From: FEN-1279 sp964501535
GTDB taxonomy: Bacteria; Bacteroidota; Ignavibacteria; Tepidaquicellales; Tepidaquicellaceae
DNA: 64,000 nucleotides
Direction: 5' to 3'
NCBI GenBank assembly: GCA_964501535.1
Contig: CAZCSV010000005.1
Coordinates: forward strand, 124,001 to 188,000
Part shown: in pieces, positions 45,390 through 53,977 of the stretch
How positions within the stretch are numbered: position 1 is the stretch's first letter
How the letters are laid out: the number at the start of each line of letters is the position of its first letter
Program-made: the position numbers and the translations under genes
The notes under the pieces: generated by a model
The model's database searches: none
What the model saw: the letters and a program-made list of their open reading frames with translations, nothing else
What the model was told of the DNA's origin: nothing

Positions 45390-46421
45390 ATGAAAATCGG
45401 AGTATTAACGAGCGGAGGTGATTGTCCCGGTTTAAACGCAGTAATCCGAGCGGTAGCGAGGAAAGCAGACCAATTCGGATACGAGACGATAGGGATTATG
45501 AACGGGTGGAAGGGGATATTCGACGAGAGTTACACAACGTTGAATTTAAAGAATGTAGCCGGGATTATAAATCGCGGGGGGACAATACTCGGCACGTCGA
45601 GGTTTTCACCGTTCGAACAGAAAGGCGGTAAAGACATTTTACTTCACAAGATTTCAAGGCAGGGATTCGATGCAATAATATCGATTGGCGGGGAAGGCTC
45701 GATGCACATTGCACAGCTTGCACACGAAGCGGGAATAAACGTTATAGGTGTACCGAAGACAATAGATAACGATATAAGCGGAACAGATTACACTTTCGGA
45801 TTTGACACTGCGGTGGGAATAGCAACCGAAGCAATAGACAGACTTCACACTACCGCCGAATCTCATCACAGGATTATGGTTCTGGAGGTAATGGGCAGGC
45901 ATGCGGGCTGGATTGCGCTTTATTCAGGGATTGCGGGAGGTGCGGATGTGGTTGTCATTCCGGAAAAGAGGACTAAAATTTCGGAGATTGTAGATGTATT
46001 AAAGAGCCGTTACAAGAGGGGAAAGCTTTTTTCGATTGTAGTTGTAGCGGAAGGAGCGCAGTTTCTCGAGAAAGAATTAAAGCAGAAAAAGGGCAAGAAG
46101 AAGCTCGACGATTTCGGAAGAGAGAGGCTCGGGGGAATAAGTTATTATTTGGCAGAGGAAATCGAAAAGAGGACAGGATTTGAGACTCGGGCAACGATAC
46201 TCGGTTACATACAGAGAGGCGGGATGCCCTCGGCATTCGACAGGATGCTCGGGACGAGATTCGGGGTATATGCCGTAGAAATGATTAAAGACGGGAAGTT
46301 TGGCCGGATGGCTGCGATAAAATCAAACGTAATTATAGACATACCGATAAAGGAGGCGATTGGCAAGTTAAAGACAGTTGACACCGAATTATACAAAGTC
46401 GCACAGGTATTTTTCAAGTAA
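45390..46421 (+). CDS. Phosphofructokinase with ATP-type signature
   Basis: A 343-residue PFK starting MKIGVLTSGGDCPGLNAVIR. The donor site is GGEGS (residues 100-104, Gly at the 104 position) with PKTIDND, the combination seen in group III ATP-dependent enzymes, so ATP is the probable donor. MGRHAGWIALYSG and GYIQRGGMPSAFDR are family motifs. It is only about half as similar in the core to its neighbour as would be expected for a recent duplicate, so the two are old paralogues. Confidence 0.88.
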   Translation: MKIGVLTSGGDCPGLNAVIRAVARKADQFGYETIGIMNGWKGIFDESYTTLNLKNVAGIINRGGTILGTSRFSPFEQKGGKDILLHKISRQGFDAIISIGGEGSMHIAQLAHEAGINVIGVPKTIDNDISGTDYTFGFDTAVGIATEAIDRLHTTAESHHRIMVLEVMGRHAGWIALYSGIAGGADVVVIPEKRTKISEIVDVLKSRYKRGKLFSIVVVAEGAQFLEKELKQKKGKKKLDDFGRERLGGISYYLAEEIEKRTGFETRATILGYIQRGGMPSAFDRMLGTRFGVYAVEMIKDGKFGRMAAIKSNVIIDIPIKEAIGKLKTVDTELYKVAQVFFK

Positions 46422-46473
46422 TTTTACTTTTGATATTTTAGACACAGAGATAAATTCTAAATCGATAAATATA

Positions 46474-47910
46474 TTGGATAAAAAAAATCCTCATTCAATA
46501 CATTCCAGCGGACTACTCACCAGGTTAGGTATGTTTACGGCATTAATGATAGTAATAAGTTCCATGATAGGTTCGGGTGTTTTTAAGAAAATCGCACCGA
46601 TGTCGGCGGAGCTTGGTTCTCCCGGATTAATATTACTGTGCTGGTTGATACCGGGAATAATAACATTATTCGGTGCCGCGACAAATGCGGAAATTGCGGG
46701 ATTAATAGCGGAGCCGGGCGGGCAGTACGTATATTTCAAGAAAATGTACGGAAAAGCTTTTGCATTTCTTTACGGGTGGTCATGTTTTTCGGTAATACAG
46801 TCTGCGTCTATTGCTTCAATCGGTTATGTATTTGCGGAATCTGTAAACGCTGTGATTCCTCTTCCTCATTTACCCGAGCATATTGAAAAGATATCCATTT
46901 TCGGTATATTTTTTCCTTTCGAAGGTTCCGGGGTAAAAGTTTTAACGATTTTCACGATGATTTTTCTTACGACGGCAAATTATTTCGGAGTGGTTTTCGG
47001 TGGAACGATTACGAATATTTTTACGATATTAAAGGTATTAGGGATTTTTGCCATAATCATTTTAGGTCTCTCCATAAGCGGAGGAAGTTTATCGAATGTA
47101 ACACCAATACTTGAAAGAAGCGGTTACAATTATGATACTTCACTTGGGCTTTTCGGTGCAATGTTTGCCGCAATGCTGGGAGCATTCTGGGCATACGACG
47201 GATGGAACAATATCGGTTATCTTGGGGGCGAGGTAAAGAATCCGAAAAAAAATATTCCTGTATCACTTTACGGAGGTGTCTTAATTGTTATAATAGTTTA
47301 TCTTGCGGTGAATTTTACATATCATTTCGTAATGCCGGTCGATGAAATCATATCGATTTCAAATACACAGCACAGTATAATAGCGGTCGAAGTGATGCGG
47401 AAATTTCTCGGGACATTCGGGGCATTTTTCATATCGGTTTTAATAATGGTTTCGACTTTCGGGACGACAAACGGAACGATACTTGCGTCTTCGAGGATAT
47501 ATTTCGCCATGGCAAAGGACAAGTTATTTTTTCTTAATGCCGGCAAGCATCACTCAAAATACAGAACGCCGCACGTGGCGCTTTTAATCCAGTGCGTATG
47601 GGCTTCGATGCTTGTGCTTTCGGGTTCATTCGACCAGTTGACGGATATGTTGCTTTTTGCGGCATTCATATTCTACGGGATGGGAGCGTTTGGTGTATTC
47701 GTATTGAGAAGGAAGATGAAAGACGAGCCAAGACCATATAAAGTATTCTGGTACCCGATTGTACCTGCAATTTTCGTATTGTTCAGCTTTACGCTCGTAG
47801 TTGTTACCATAATACAGAATCCGCGCGATGCCGGAATAGGTCTGGTATTGGTTTTAATAGGAATTCCTTTTTATTTATTCTGGAACAGGAAAGTGAAGAA
47901 AGAAGGATAA
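46474..47910 (+). CDS. APC-family amino acid permease
   Basis: About 12 transmembrane helices. The frame is open to 46378, inside the PFK gene; TTG 46474 gives a short cytoplasmic lead (MDKKNPHSIHSSGLLTRLG) before helix 1 (MFTALMIVISSMIGSGVFKK), where GSGVF is the substrate-binding unwound motif of APC carriers. Helix 6 region ALLGAFWAYDGWNNIG-like (FWAYDGWNN) and a C-terminal FLFWNRK are also typical of LAT/basic-amino-acid exchangers. Substrate not assigned. Confidence 0.85.
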   Translation: MDKKNPHSIHSSGLLTRLGMFTALMIVISSMIGSGVFKKIAPMSAELGSPGLILLCWLIPGIITLFGAATNAEIAGLIAEPGGQYVYFKKMYGKAFAFLYGWSCFSVIQSASIASIGYVFAESVNAVIPLPHLPEHIEKISIFGIFFPFEGSGVKVLTIFTMIFLTTANYFGVVFGGTITNIFTILKVLGIFAIIILGLSISGGSLSNVTPILERSGYNYDTSLGLFGAMFAAMLGAFWAYDGWNNIGYLGGEVKNPKKNIPVSLYGGVLIVIIVYLAVNFTYHFVMPVDEIISISNTQHSIIAVEVMRKFLGTFGAFFISVLIMVSTFGTTNGTILASSRIYFAMAKDKLFFLNAGKHHSKYRTPHVALLIQCVWASMLVLSGSFDQLTDMLLFAAFIFYGMGAFGVFVLRRKMKDEPRPYKVFWYPIVPAIFVLFSFTLVVVTIIQNPRDAGIGLVLVLIGIPFYLFWNRKVKKEG

Positions 47911-47913
47911 TTT

Positions 47914-48867
47914 TTATTTAAATGTTTTAATACCCTCTTTATAATTTTTATAAGTGAGTTTGGGTAATAATTCTTTTCTCATTCTTGTTGTATCTCCGTA
48001 ATAAGATGTCATTCCGATTCTTATGAAATCTCTTGTCAGCGGGCTTCGTGTCCCGAAGAGCATAGAAAAAAATTCGAATATCCTTGCCGCCAGCATTATC
48101 AGCCATACGGGCATTCTCCACGGTTTCTTGTATCCGCAGTATGAAGTAATATCATCGAAAAATTCCTGCAGAGTTTGTTTTCCTTCATCACCAATGTTAT
48201 AAATTCCGTTTATCCCTTTTTTTATAAACGCGTTTTTAGTTGATTCAAGAAAGTCGATAATAGAAATAAGATGTATGTGAGTAGGTTTTTTCCAGATACC
48301 GAGAAGGTAATGCTTTGCAAACCACATCGCGGCATCTATCATCAGGATACCTTTTCCATAGACCATCCCGACTCTGAGAGATACAGCTTCGAATCCGTAT
48401 TTTTGACTTTCCGCAAACAGTAATTTCTCTTCTTCGAGTCGAGTCTGAGCGTGAACGGAATTTGGCTTTCCGTCCAACCTGTCTGTAGCAGGATTTTCGG
48501 GGGTGGTTTTTCCTTCTACGTGAGGAAAACTAACAAGGATAATTCTTTTAATGTTATGCTCGATTGCTTTTTCGACAAGGTTTTTAAAGTATTGAGTATT
48601 AGTAACAGGCAAAAACTTTTCGGGGTTATGTTTAAATAATATTCCTGCAAAGTGGACTATTACGTCAGTATTTTTTAATGATTCATCGAGAGTATCTTTT
48701 TTTGCAAGGTCAATTCTAAAGATTTTAATATTATTTCGGCTTTTTAATTTTTCGTTTACATCTTTATTATGAATTAATAAATTCAGATTTATTTTTTCTG
48801 TCATTAAATATTCCGCAAGTAATCCACCGAGATTACCTGCCGCTCCTGTGATTAATACTGTTAACAT
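47914..48867 (-). CDS. NAD-dependent epimerase/dehydratase (extended SDR)
   Basis: A 317-residue extended SDR: glycine motif GAAGNLGG at 8-15, DVIVHFAG at the cofactor wall, and a C-terminal substrate part (DRLDGKPNSVHAQTRLEEEKLL carries HAQTRLEEEK, the place of the usual YxxxK). The catalytic Tyr of YxxxK is replaced by His there, so the residues should be checked before calling it an active sugar epimerase. Convergent with the permease, 3 bp apart. Confidence 0.78.
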   Translation of the reverse strand: MLTVLITGAAGNLGGLLAEYLMTEKINLNLLIHNKDVNEKLKSRNNIKIFRIDLAKKDTLDESLKNTDVIVHFAGILFKHNPEKFLPVTNTQYFKNLVEKAIEHNIKRIILVSFPHVEGKTTPENPATDRLDGKPNSVHAQTRLEEEKLLFAESQKYGFEAVSLRVGMVYGKGILMIDAAMWFAKHYLLGIWKKPTHIHLISIIDFLESTKNAFIKKGINGIYNIGDEGKQTLQEFFDDITSYCGYKKPWRMPVWLIMLAARIFEFFSMLFGTRSPLTRDFIRIGMTSYYGDTTRMRKELLPKLTYKNYKEGIKTFK

Positions 48868-49013
48868 TTCTTCGATTGAGTTTTGTTATTTTAACAATTT
48901 TTTATTAAATAAAATTTGCAATTATTTTTGCCTATTTTCCAGAACTTCCATAAAATATATCACTTTATACTAAAAAAGAATTTCATTATTTTTTTATAAA
49001 TAATCCTATACGT

Positions 49014-49961
49014 ATGAACGCAAAGATTTTGATCTTCGAGAACGTTCTTGCCTTTGCAGTTTTAGTTGCGATAATTTATTACCTGAAATTGAAAAATGTT
49101 TTTTCCGAGAGTGACGGAGGTGTTTTTTCGAAACTGCTAATCGATGTAGCTTTGCCCGGTGTAATTTTTTATCAGCTTGCTTCGAATAAAATCAATTCGG
49201 AGCAATTGAAATTAATTGTAATAATATTCTTTACAGGGGTACTGATTATATTTCTTGCTTTTTTTATTTGTAAGTTAATGAAATGGGACAGACAGACGAC
49301 CGGAGCTTTTATTATCACTTCGAGCTTTGGTTCTTCTGCGTTAATTGGCTACCCGCTTGTTCAGATGACCTTTCCGAACAATCCCGAAGCAATGACAGAT
49401 GCAATTTTAGTCAGTGAGCTTGGTGTTGGACTTCCGATATTTATACTTGCACCATTTATTTCAATCTGGTACGGGCACAGGGATAAATACGAAATGCATT
49501 TTATGAAACTTGTATTAAAGTATCTAAAGTCTCCGGTTTTCATAATGCTTGTTGCGGGGGTTATCCTTTCAAAATTTAATCTTGATTTTGACGGTTACTA
49601 TTTAACACCCATCAAATCTATAATGATGGTTTTAAATAACGGACTTGGAATCTTATCCTGTGTTGTGCTTGGGATTTATTTGAAACCGAAATCGCTGAAG
49701 GGATTATATCTGCTTATAATAATTTCGGCAGTATTGCAAATGGGTATCCAGCCGTTTTTTACATCGATTCAAGCGGATATTTTCGATGTAACCGATATAC
49801 AGAAAAGTATACTGGTATTTATAAGTTCAATGCCCGCGGCAATACTGGGTCCGGTTTTTGCAGCAAGGTATGACTGCGCTCCCGATGTTGCGTCGTCGCT
49901 TGCATATACGCATATAATAATTGCGATGGTTTCGATACCGCTTGTGAATTTTATATTATAG
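49014..49961 (+). CDS. AEC-family (auxin efflux carrier-like) transporter
   Basis: A 315-residue membrane protein with two sets of about five helices, as in AEC carriers. FGSSALIGYPLVQMTFPN and SSMPAAILGPVFAARYDCAPDVASSLAYTHIIIA are typical conserved segments. Bacterial members often export or import carboxylates such as malate; the substrate is not set. It is followed 20 bp later by the histidine kinase gene, so it may be a controlled target or simply a neighbour. Confidence 0.82.
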   Translation: MNAKILIFENVLAFAVLVAIIYYLKLKNVFSESDGGVFSKLLIDVALPGVIFYQLASNKINSEQLKLIVIIFFTGVLIIFLAFFICKLMKWDRQTTGAFIITSSFGSSALIGYPLVQMTFPNNPEAMTDAILVSELGVGLPIFILAPFISIWYGHRDKYEMHFMKLVLKYLKSPVFIMLVAGVILSKFNLDFDGYYLTPIKSIMMVLNNGLGILSCVVLGIYLKPKSLKGLYLLIIISAVLQMGIQPFFTSIQADIFDVTDIQKSILVFISSMPAAILGPVFAARYDCAPDVASSLAYTHIIIAMVSIPLVNFIL

Positions 49962-49981
49962 CGAAATTTAATTTATTAAAA

Positions 49982-50821
49982 ATGAGAAAATCATCTTTCC
50001 GCTGGATATTTATTCTGATAATGCTTTTCATAACTCTGGATTTTTATTTTCAGTTAAAATTATCCTCAGTTCCGTTCTGGGAATCGAAATGGTTTTTATG
50101 GAGGGTACTTGTTTTACTTGTAATTTTATTTGTTGTTTTACTTTACTATACTTTCAGGTATTTCAAGAACATCGAAATCGAAAGACAGAACCTCGTAAAT
50201 AAATTTATTCAGCAGCAAGATGAAAACTACAGGAGAGTTGCAACGGAGCTTCACGACAGTCTTGGTCAGAATCTGATAGTTCTGAACAATGACGTGATAA
50301 AAATAATAAATAAATATCCCGCAGAATCGAAGGAATATCAAGAGCTGAATAATATTAATATTCTTTTAACGGAAGCGATTGATGAACTAAGGTACATATC
50401 ATCGGGTTTATATCCGAACAAAATCGAAAAACTGGGTTTAAAGAGGGCAATTGAATCGATAGCTGAGAAAGCTTTTGAATCTGCGGGAATCAAGCTTAGT
50501 TTATCGGTAGGGGAGGTAGATAAAATTTTCGATTACAGAATTGAACTGAATATATTCAGGATAGTGCAGGAATGCATTAACAATATTTTAAAGCATTCCA
50601 AAGCAACCGAAGCGGCTTTAAGCATTCATTTTACTTCCGGGAATCTCATATTAGAGATTTCCGATAACGGGATAGGATTCGATACGAAAAGGTTAAAAGA
50701 AAAAGGTCTCGGGTTAGACAATATAAATTACAGAACAATTTACTGCGGAGGGAGTATAAAAATCAGTTCAAAGCACAATAACGGAACGAGAATAAAGATA
50801 ATAATACCATTGAAAGCATGA
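49982..50821 (+). CDS. Sensor histidine kinase, NarL/DegS type
   Basis: A 279-residue kinase with two transmembrane segments (about 8-24 and 41-57), a short periplasmic loop, the HisKA_3 dimerisation helix with phospho-acceptor His91 (ATELHDSLGQN), and an ATPase domain (N box VQECINNILKHSKA, G1 ISDNGIGFD, G2 GLGLDNI). It signals to the next gene's response regulator. The small sensor loop suggests membrane-state or interaction sensing instead of a bulky ligand domain. Confidence 0.93.
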   Translation: MRKSSFRWIFILIMLFITLDFYFQLKLSSVPFWESKWFLWRVLVLLVILFVVLLYYTFRYFKNIEIERQNLVNKFIQQQDENYRRVATELHDSLGQNLIVLNNDVIKIINKYPAESKEYQELNNINILLTEAIDELRYISSGLYPNKIEKLGLKRAIESIAEKAFESAGIKLSLSVGEVDKIFDYRIELNIFRIVQECINNILKHSKATEAALSIHFTSGNLILEISDNGIGFDTKRLKEKGLGLDNINYRTIYCGGSIKISSKHNNGTRIKIIIPLKA

Positions 50822-51477
50822 TTGTAAAAAAGCCGGTAAATATTATTCTTGCAGACGACCATCCGATTTTCAGAAACGGATTGAGCAATGCGATAAAAGA
50901 AGATACGGGTTACAATATTATCGGAGAATCTGCGAACGGGGCGGAGGCACTCAAGCAAATAAGAGAGCTTAAACCGGACATAGCGGTGCTGGATATAAAT
51001 ATGCCGGAGATGAACGGTCTTGAAGTAACAAGAGCGGTTAACAAGGAAAAGCTTCAGACTAAAATAATAATATTAACGATGTATAAAGATGAAGATTATT
51101 TCAACGAGGCGATTAATCTGAATGTTTCGGCATATATATTAAAGGATTGTGCATCGAATGAGATTATAAAATGTTTAGAAGAAGTGATTAGCGGAGAATA
51201 TTATTTCAGCCCGGGAGTTTTGAATTATCTTGTCAGGCGGAAGAGCAGACAGAGGACTCTTGAAGTAAAAAACCCCGGGCTGAAAGACCTGACAGTAGCG
51301 GAAAAGCAGGTGCTGGATAAAGTTGCCGAAAATAAAACCAGCAGGGAAATTGCAAAAGAACTTTTTATAAGCATACGCACTGTCCAAAATCATAGGAATA
51401 ATATCTGCACAAAACTAAATCTAAAAGGATATAATAAACTTCTGCAGTTTGCGATTTATAATCGTCATATTATATAA
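50818..51477 (+). CDS. NarL/FixJ-type response regulator
   Basis: A 219-residue regulator: receiver domain with acidic pair DDHP (13-14) and phospho-acceptor Asp59 (VLDINMPEMNGLEV), conserved Lys in VSAYILKD, and a C-terminal LuxR-type helix-turn-helix (LTVAEKQVLDKVAE, KTSREIAKELFISIRTVQNH). The start overlaps the kinase stop (ATGA), so the pair is cotranslated. Targets unknown. Confidence 0.93.
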   Translation: MIVKKPVNIILADDHPIFRNGLSNAIKEDTGYNIIGESANGAEALKQIRELKPDIAVLDINMPEMNGLEVTRAVNKEKLQTKIIILTMYKDEDYFNEAINLNVSAYILKDCASNEIIKCLEEVISGEYYFSPGVLNYLVRRKSRQRTLEVKNPGLKDLTVAEKQVLDKVAENKTSREIAKELFISIRTVQNHRNNICTKLNLKGYNKLLQFAIYNRHII

Positions 51478-51490
51478 GTATAAATCTTTT

Positions 51491-51570
51491 TTAACGCAAA
51501 GGTATTCGCAAAGGACACAAAGGATAGCTTGTTATTCCTTTGCGTTTTTCTTTGCGACCTCTGCGGTTAA
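51491..51570. repeat. Imperfect inverted repeat of the CGCAAAGG type
   Basis: Left arm TTAACGCAAAGG... through CACAAAGGA (51491-51524) pairs imperfectly with TCCTTTGCG... through CTGCGGTTAA (51535-51570). It resembles the widespread degenerate 'TTAACCGCAAAGGnCGCAAAGG' intergenic repeat of many bacterial genomes. Confidence 0.6.
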
Positions 51571-51631
51571 GGCATTTTCATTTATAATTCTGAATTCTAA
51601 ATTCTGAATTATTTTTAACACTTTACATAAT

Positions 51632-51674
51632 AATTGCACTTTTTTTCGTTTTAATGTGAAAAAATAGTGCAATT
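51632..51674. repeat. Inverted repeat AATTGCACT
   Basis: AATTGCACT at 51632-51640 and AGTGCAATT at 51666-51674, a perfect 9-bp stem with a 25-nt AT-rich loop. Role unknown. Confidence 0.6.
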
Positions 51675-51738
51675 TCTTTTATTAAATTGTTGATTAATTG
51701 TATTTTATTTTTTCGAGTATACGAAACCGAAAAATAAA

Positions 51739-51828
51739 TGTAGTACTTTTCCGCCACGGAGGACTTAAAAAACAAGTGTAGTACTTTTCCGCCACGGAGG
51801 ACTTAAAAAACAAGTGTGTTACTTTTTT
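51739..51828. repeat. 38-bp tandem repeat, 2.3 copies
   Basis: Copies start at 51739 and 51777, with a truncated third from 51815 (TGTGTTACTTTTTT). Within the unit, TCCGCCACGGA is a small palindrome, next to AGTACT. The two full copies are identical, so the duplication is recent. No protein frame is apparent. Confidence 0.75.
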
Positions 51829-52048
51829 CTTTAATTATTTATTTACAATAATTTAAAATTCAGATTAAGATGATAGAAATTCACTTTTAGCTCCTTTGGT
51901 GAAGAAATTTGCATAAAAGACTTCATCAAAACTGTACTTTTATGGTACTTTTATATTTTGCATCCCATTTTATGTCAAAGAACATATACCATAATAATAT
52001 ATGGTATTTGAAATTAAAAAGCAAGGGGGAAATATGCGAACAAATTAT

Positions 52049-52300
52049 TTATTTCCACTGATCCTTTAATTGACCTATTATATTTATTTTACTTGTTAAT
52101 ATTTTAGAATCTATTTCATGTATTTCAAAAGTACCGAGCGGATACTCCCAAATATTTATTTCTACAGGATTACTATTTTCATCGTATGCTTCGCCGGTCC
52201 ATCTCTGTTCTGGTCCCATTTCTCTTTCGTTTTTTTCTACAACATCTAATTCAATTTCTTGTTTACCTTCAATGTTTTTGATTTCTACTTTAATGATCAT
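52049..52300 (-). CDS. Small hypothetical protein (83 aa)
   Basis: From ATG 52300 (MIIKVEIKNIEGKQEIEL); a longer frame to TTG 52375 adds a Lys/Asn-rich lead that looks non-coding and overlaps the upstream gene. The product is acidic/aromatic mixed (GPEQRWTGEAYDENSNPVEI, WEYPLGTFEIHEID), with alternating strand propensity, and could be a small beta-sheet protein. No family recognised. It lies directly downstream of the WG-repeat gene on the same strand, so may share its transcript. Confidence 0.5.
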   Translation of the reverse strand: MIIKVEIKNIEGKQEIELDVVEKNEREMGPEQRWTGEAYDENSNPVEINIWEYPLGTFEIHEIDSKILTSKINIIGQLKDQWK

Positions 52301-52371
52301 AATTTGTAAATTAAGTAAAAAAAACTGATTAATTTTTTTATTATTTATTAAATAAATTTTTGAATTTATAT

Positions 52372-53664
52372 TCAATTCTCCCAGTATTCATTTCCGTTTT
52401 TATCTATGTACCCTCTTTTATTGTTTGAATAAACATATTGAAGTCCTTTATTGAAATTTTTTAATGGTGATAAATGACCATTCCAATCATATTTAATAGA
52501 AATAATTTCTTTTCCTTCTTTATCAATGAATCCACACTTGTTATTCAGCACAACCTCAGCAATTCCATTTGTAAATATTCGGGCTTCATCATATATAAAT
52601 GGAATAACTTCTTTACCTTTTTTGTTTATAAAACCAAACTTATTTTTAAAACTAACACTTGCAATACCTTCATTAAAAAAATATTCTAAAAATGAGTCAC
52701 CCTCGTCATCATAAATAAAAGGAATAACTTCATTACCTTCTTTATCAATAAAACCCCACTTATTATTTAATTTAACACTTGCATATCCTTCAGAAAAACT
52801 ATTTCCACAATCATATTTAAATGGAATGATTACTTTACCTTCTTTATTAATAAATCCCCATTTATCGTTTAGTTGAACTAAAACAAATTCTTCACTGAAA
52901 TTAATTGTGCAATCATATTTAATTGGAATAATTTCTTTTCCGTTTTTATTTATAATACCCCACTTTTCATTTAATTTAACGTTTGCTAATCCTTCATGAA
53001 AATTTTCTACGTCGTCATATTTAATAGGAATTTTTTCAATTCCTTTCTTATTAATAAATCCATATTTTAAATTATTATATGAACCTAATCCTACCTTTGC
53101 AAATCCTTCATGAAAATCATCTGCATAATCAAATTTTAATTGAATAATGGTTTTACCTTTTTTATCAATGAAAAAAAGTTTTTTGTTTAACAAAACTAAT
53201 GAAAGCTCTTCACTAAAATCACTTACATTATCATAAATCAAAGGAATTACTACATTTCCTTCTTTATCTATAAATCCAAATTTGCCTCCTGGAACTCCTG
53301 TCAATTGCTTATTATCATTATCATAATCATATCCTATATTTACAATAGCGAGTCCATTACAGAAATCATCTGCTAAATCATATTTCAAACTAATTACTTC
53401 TTTTCCCGTTTTATCAATAAATCCCCACTTGCCATTTAATTTGACACTTGCCAATCCTTCACTAAAAAGATTTACATCATCATAACGTATAGGTATAATT
53501 ATTTTTTTATCTTTATCACAAAATCCCCATTTGTCCCCTTTTCTATATGGAATTAAATCCGGAAGTTGAGAAGTAGTATCGTTTTGAGCAAAAAGATAAC
53601 TTCCGTCAGAAATGAAAAATGATAAGATGAATAGAAAAAACTAAAATAAATTTTTTGTTTTCAA
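52372..53664 (-). CDS. WG-repeat protein with in-frame TAG in its signal peptide
   Basis: About eleven WG (KWG) repeats of roughly 38 residues, each with the core WGFIDKxGKxVIPxxYD; a beta-rich, surface-type repeat fold. The intact frame is read from an internal TTG at 53454, but the repeats continue upstream in the same frame (KWGFCDKDKK, FAQND). From TTG 53662-53664 the frame reads M K T K N L F stop F F L F I L S F F, a signal peptide interrupted by TAG at 53641-53643; signal cleavage would be after FAQ. So the gene is either a recent pseudogene, a suppressed-stop gene, or carries a sequencing error. AT-rich. Confidence 0.65.
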
Positions 53665-53694
53665 TATAATTTACTTTATAAATTTATTTATTAT

Positions 53695-53967
53695 TTAATC
53701 AATCGTAGAATTTCTTTTATCCAAATATTCCTCAAGTGTAGATTTTCCAGATTTTAATACAGTTCCATATTTTTCTATAAATATTTCACATTCTTCTAAA
53801 GTATTTGCAACAAAAACTAAAGATCATTTTTCATTCCCTTCTTTATTATTTCTATTCAATTGAATTGTTTTCCAATTATCATTTATTATTGTATATAATG
53901 AATCTATATCAAATCCATTAATTTTAGGATTAAATCTTACGCAATAAATTTGTTTTTCGTTAATCAA
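53695..53967 (-). pseudogene. Short hypothetical gene with in-frame TGA (91 codons)
   Basis: From TTG 53967 the frame reads MINEKQIYCVRFNPKINGFD and on to EGNEK, then TGA at 53824-53826, then resumes SLVFVANTLEECEIFIEKYG up to TAA at 53695. Both halves are in one frame and lean coding (Lys/Glu-rich helices after a beta strand), so the stop looks internal; Trp (TGG) would be the simplest original codon. 10 bp downstream of the TPR-like gene on the same strand. Confidence 0.5.
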
Positions 53968-53977
53968 AATAAGTAAA

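Larger units (their letters stand above)
51478..52048. other. Repeat-rich intergenic region at the edge of the AT-rich island
   Basis: 571 bp without a credible gene. It holds an imperfect inverted repeat (51491-51570), an AATTCTGAATTC-type low-complexity stretch (51582-51612), an AATTGCACT inverted repeat (51632-51674), a 38-bp tandem repeat (51739-51828) and a small palindrome ATACCATA/TATGGTAT (51986-52007). It marks the change from ordinary genes to the AT-rich minus-strand island. Confidence 0.7.

Noticed and set aside
46378..46473. N-terminal extension of the permease into the PFK gene
   Set aside because: Overlaps the PFK 3' end; TTG 46474 leads directly into helix 1.
51739..51828. 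CRISPR or minisatellite coding repeat
   Set aside because: Two adjacent copies without spacers and no open frame.
53824..53826. Alternative genetic code (TGA = Trp)
   Set aside because: Other genes in the window, such as 4702-5514, end with TGA in normal positions.
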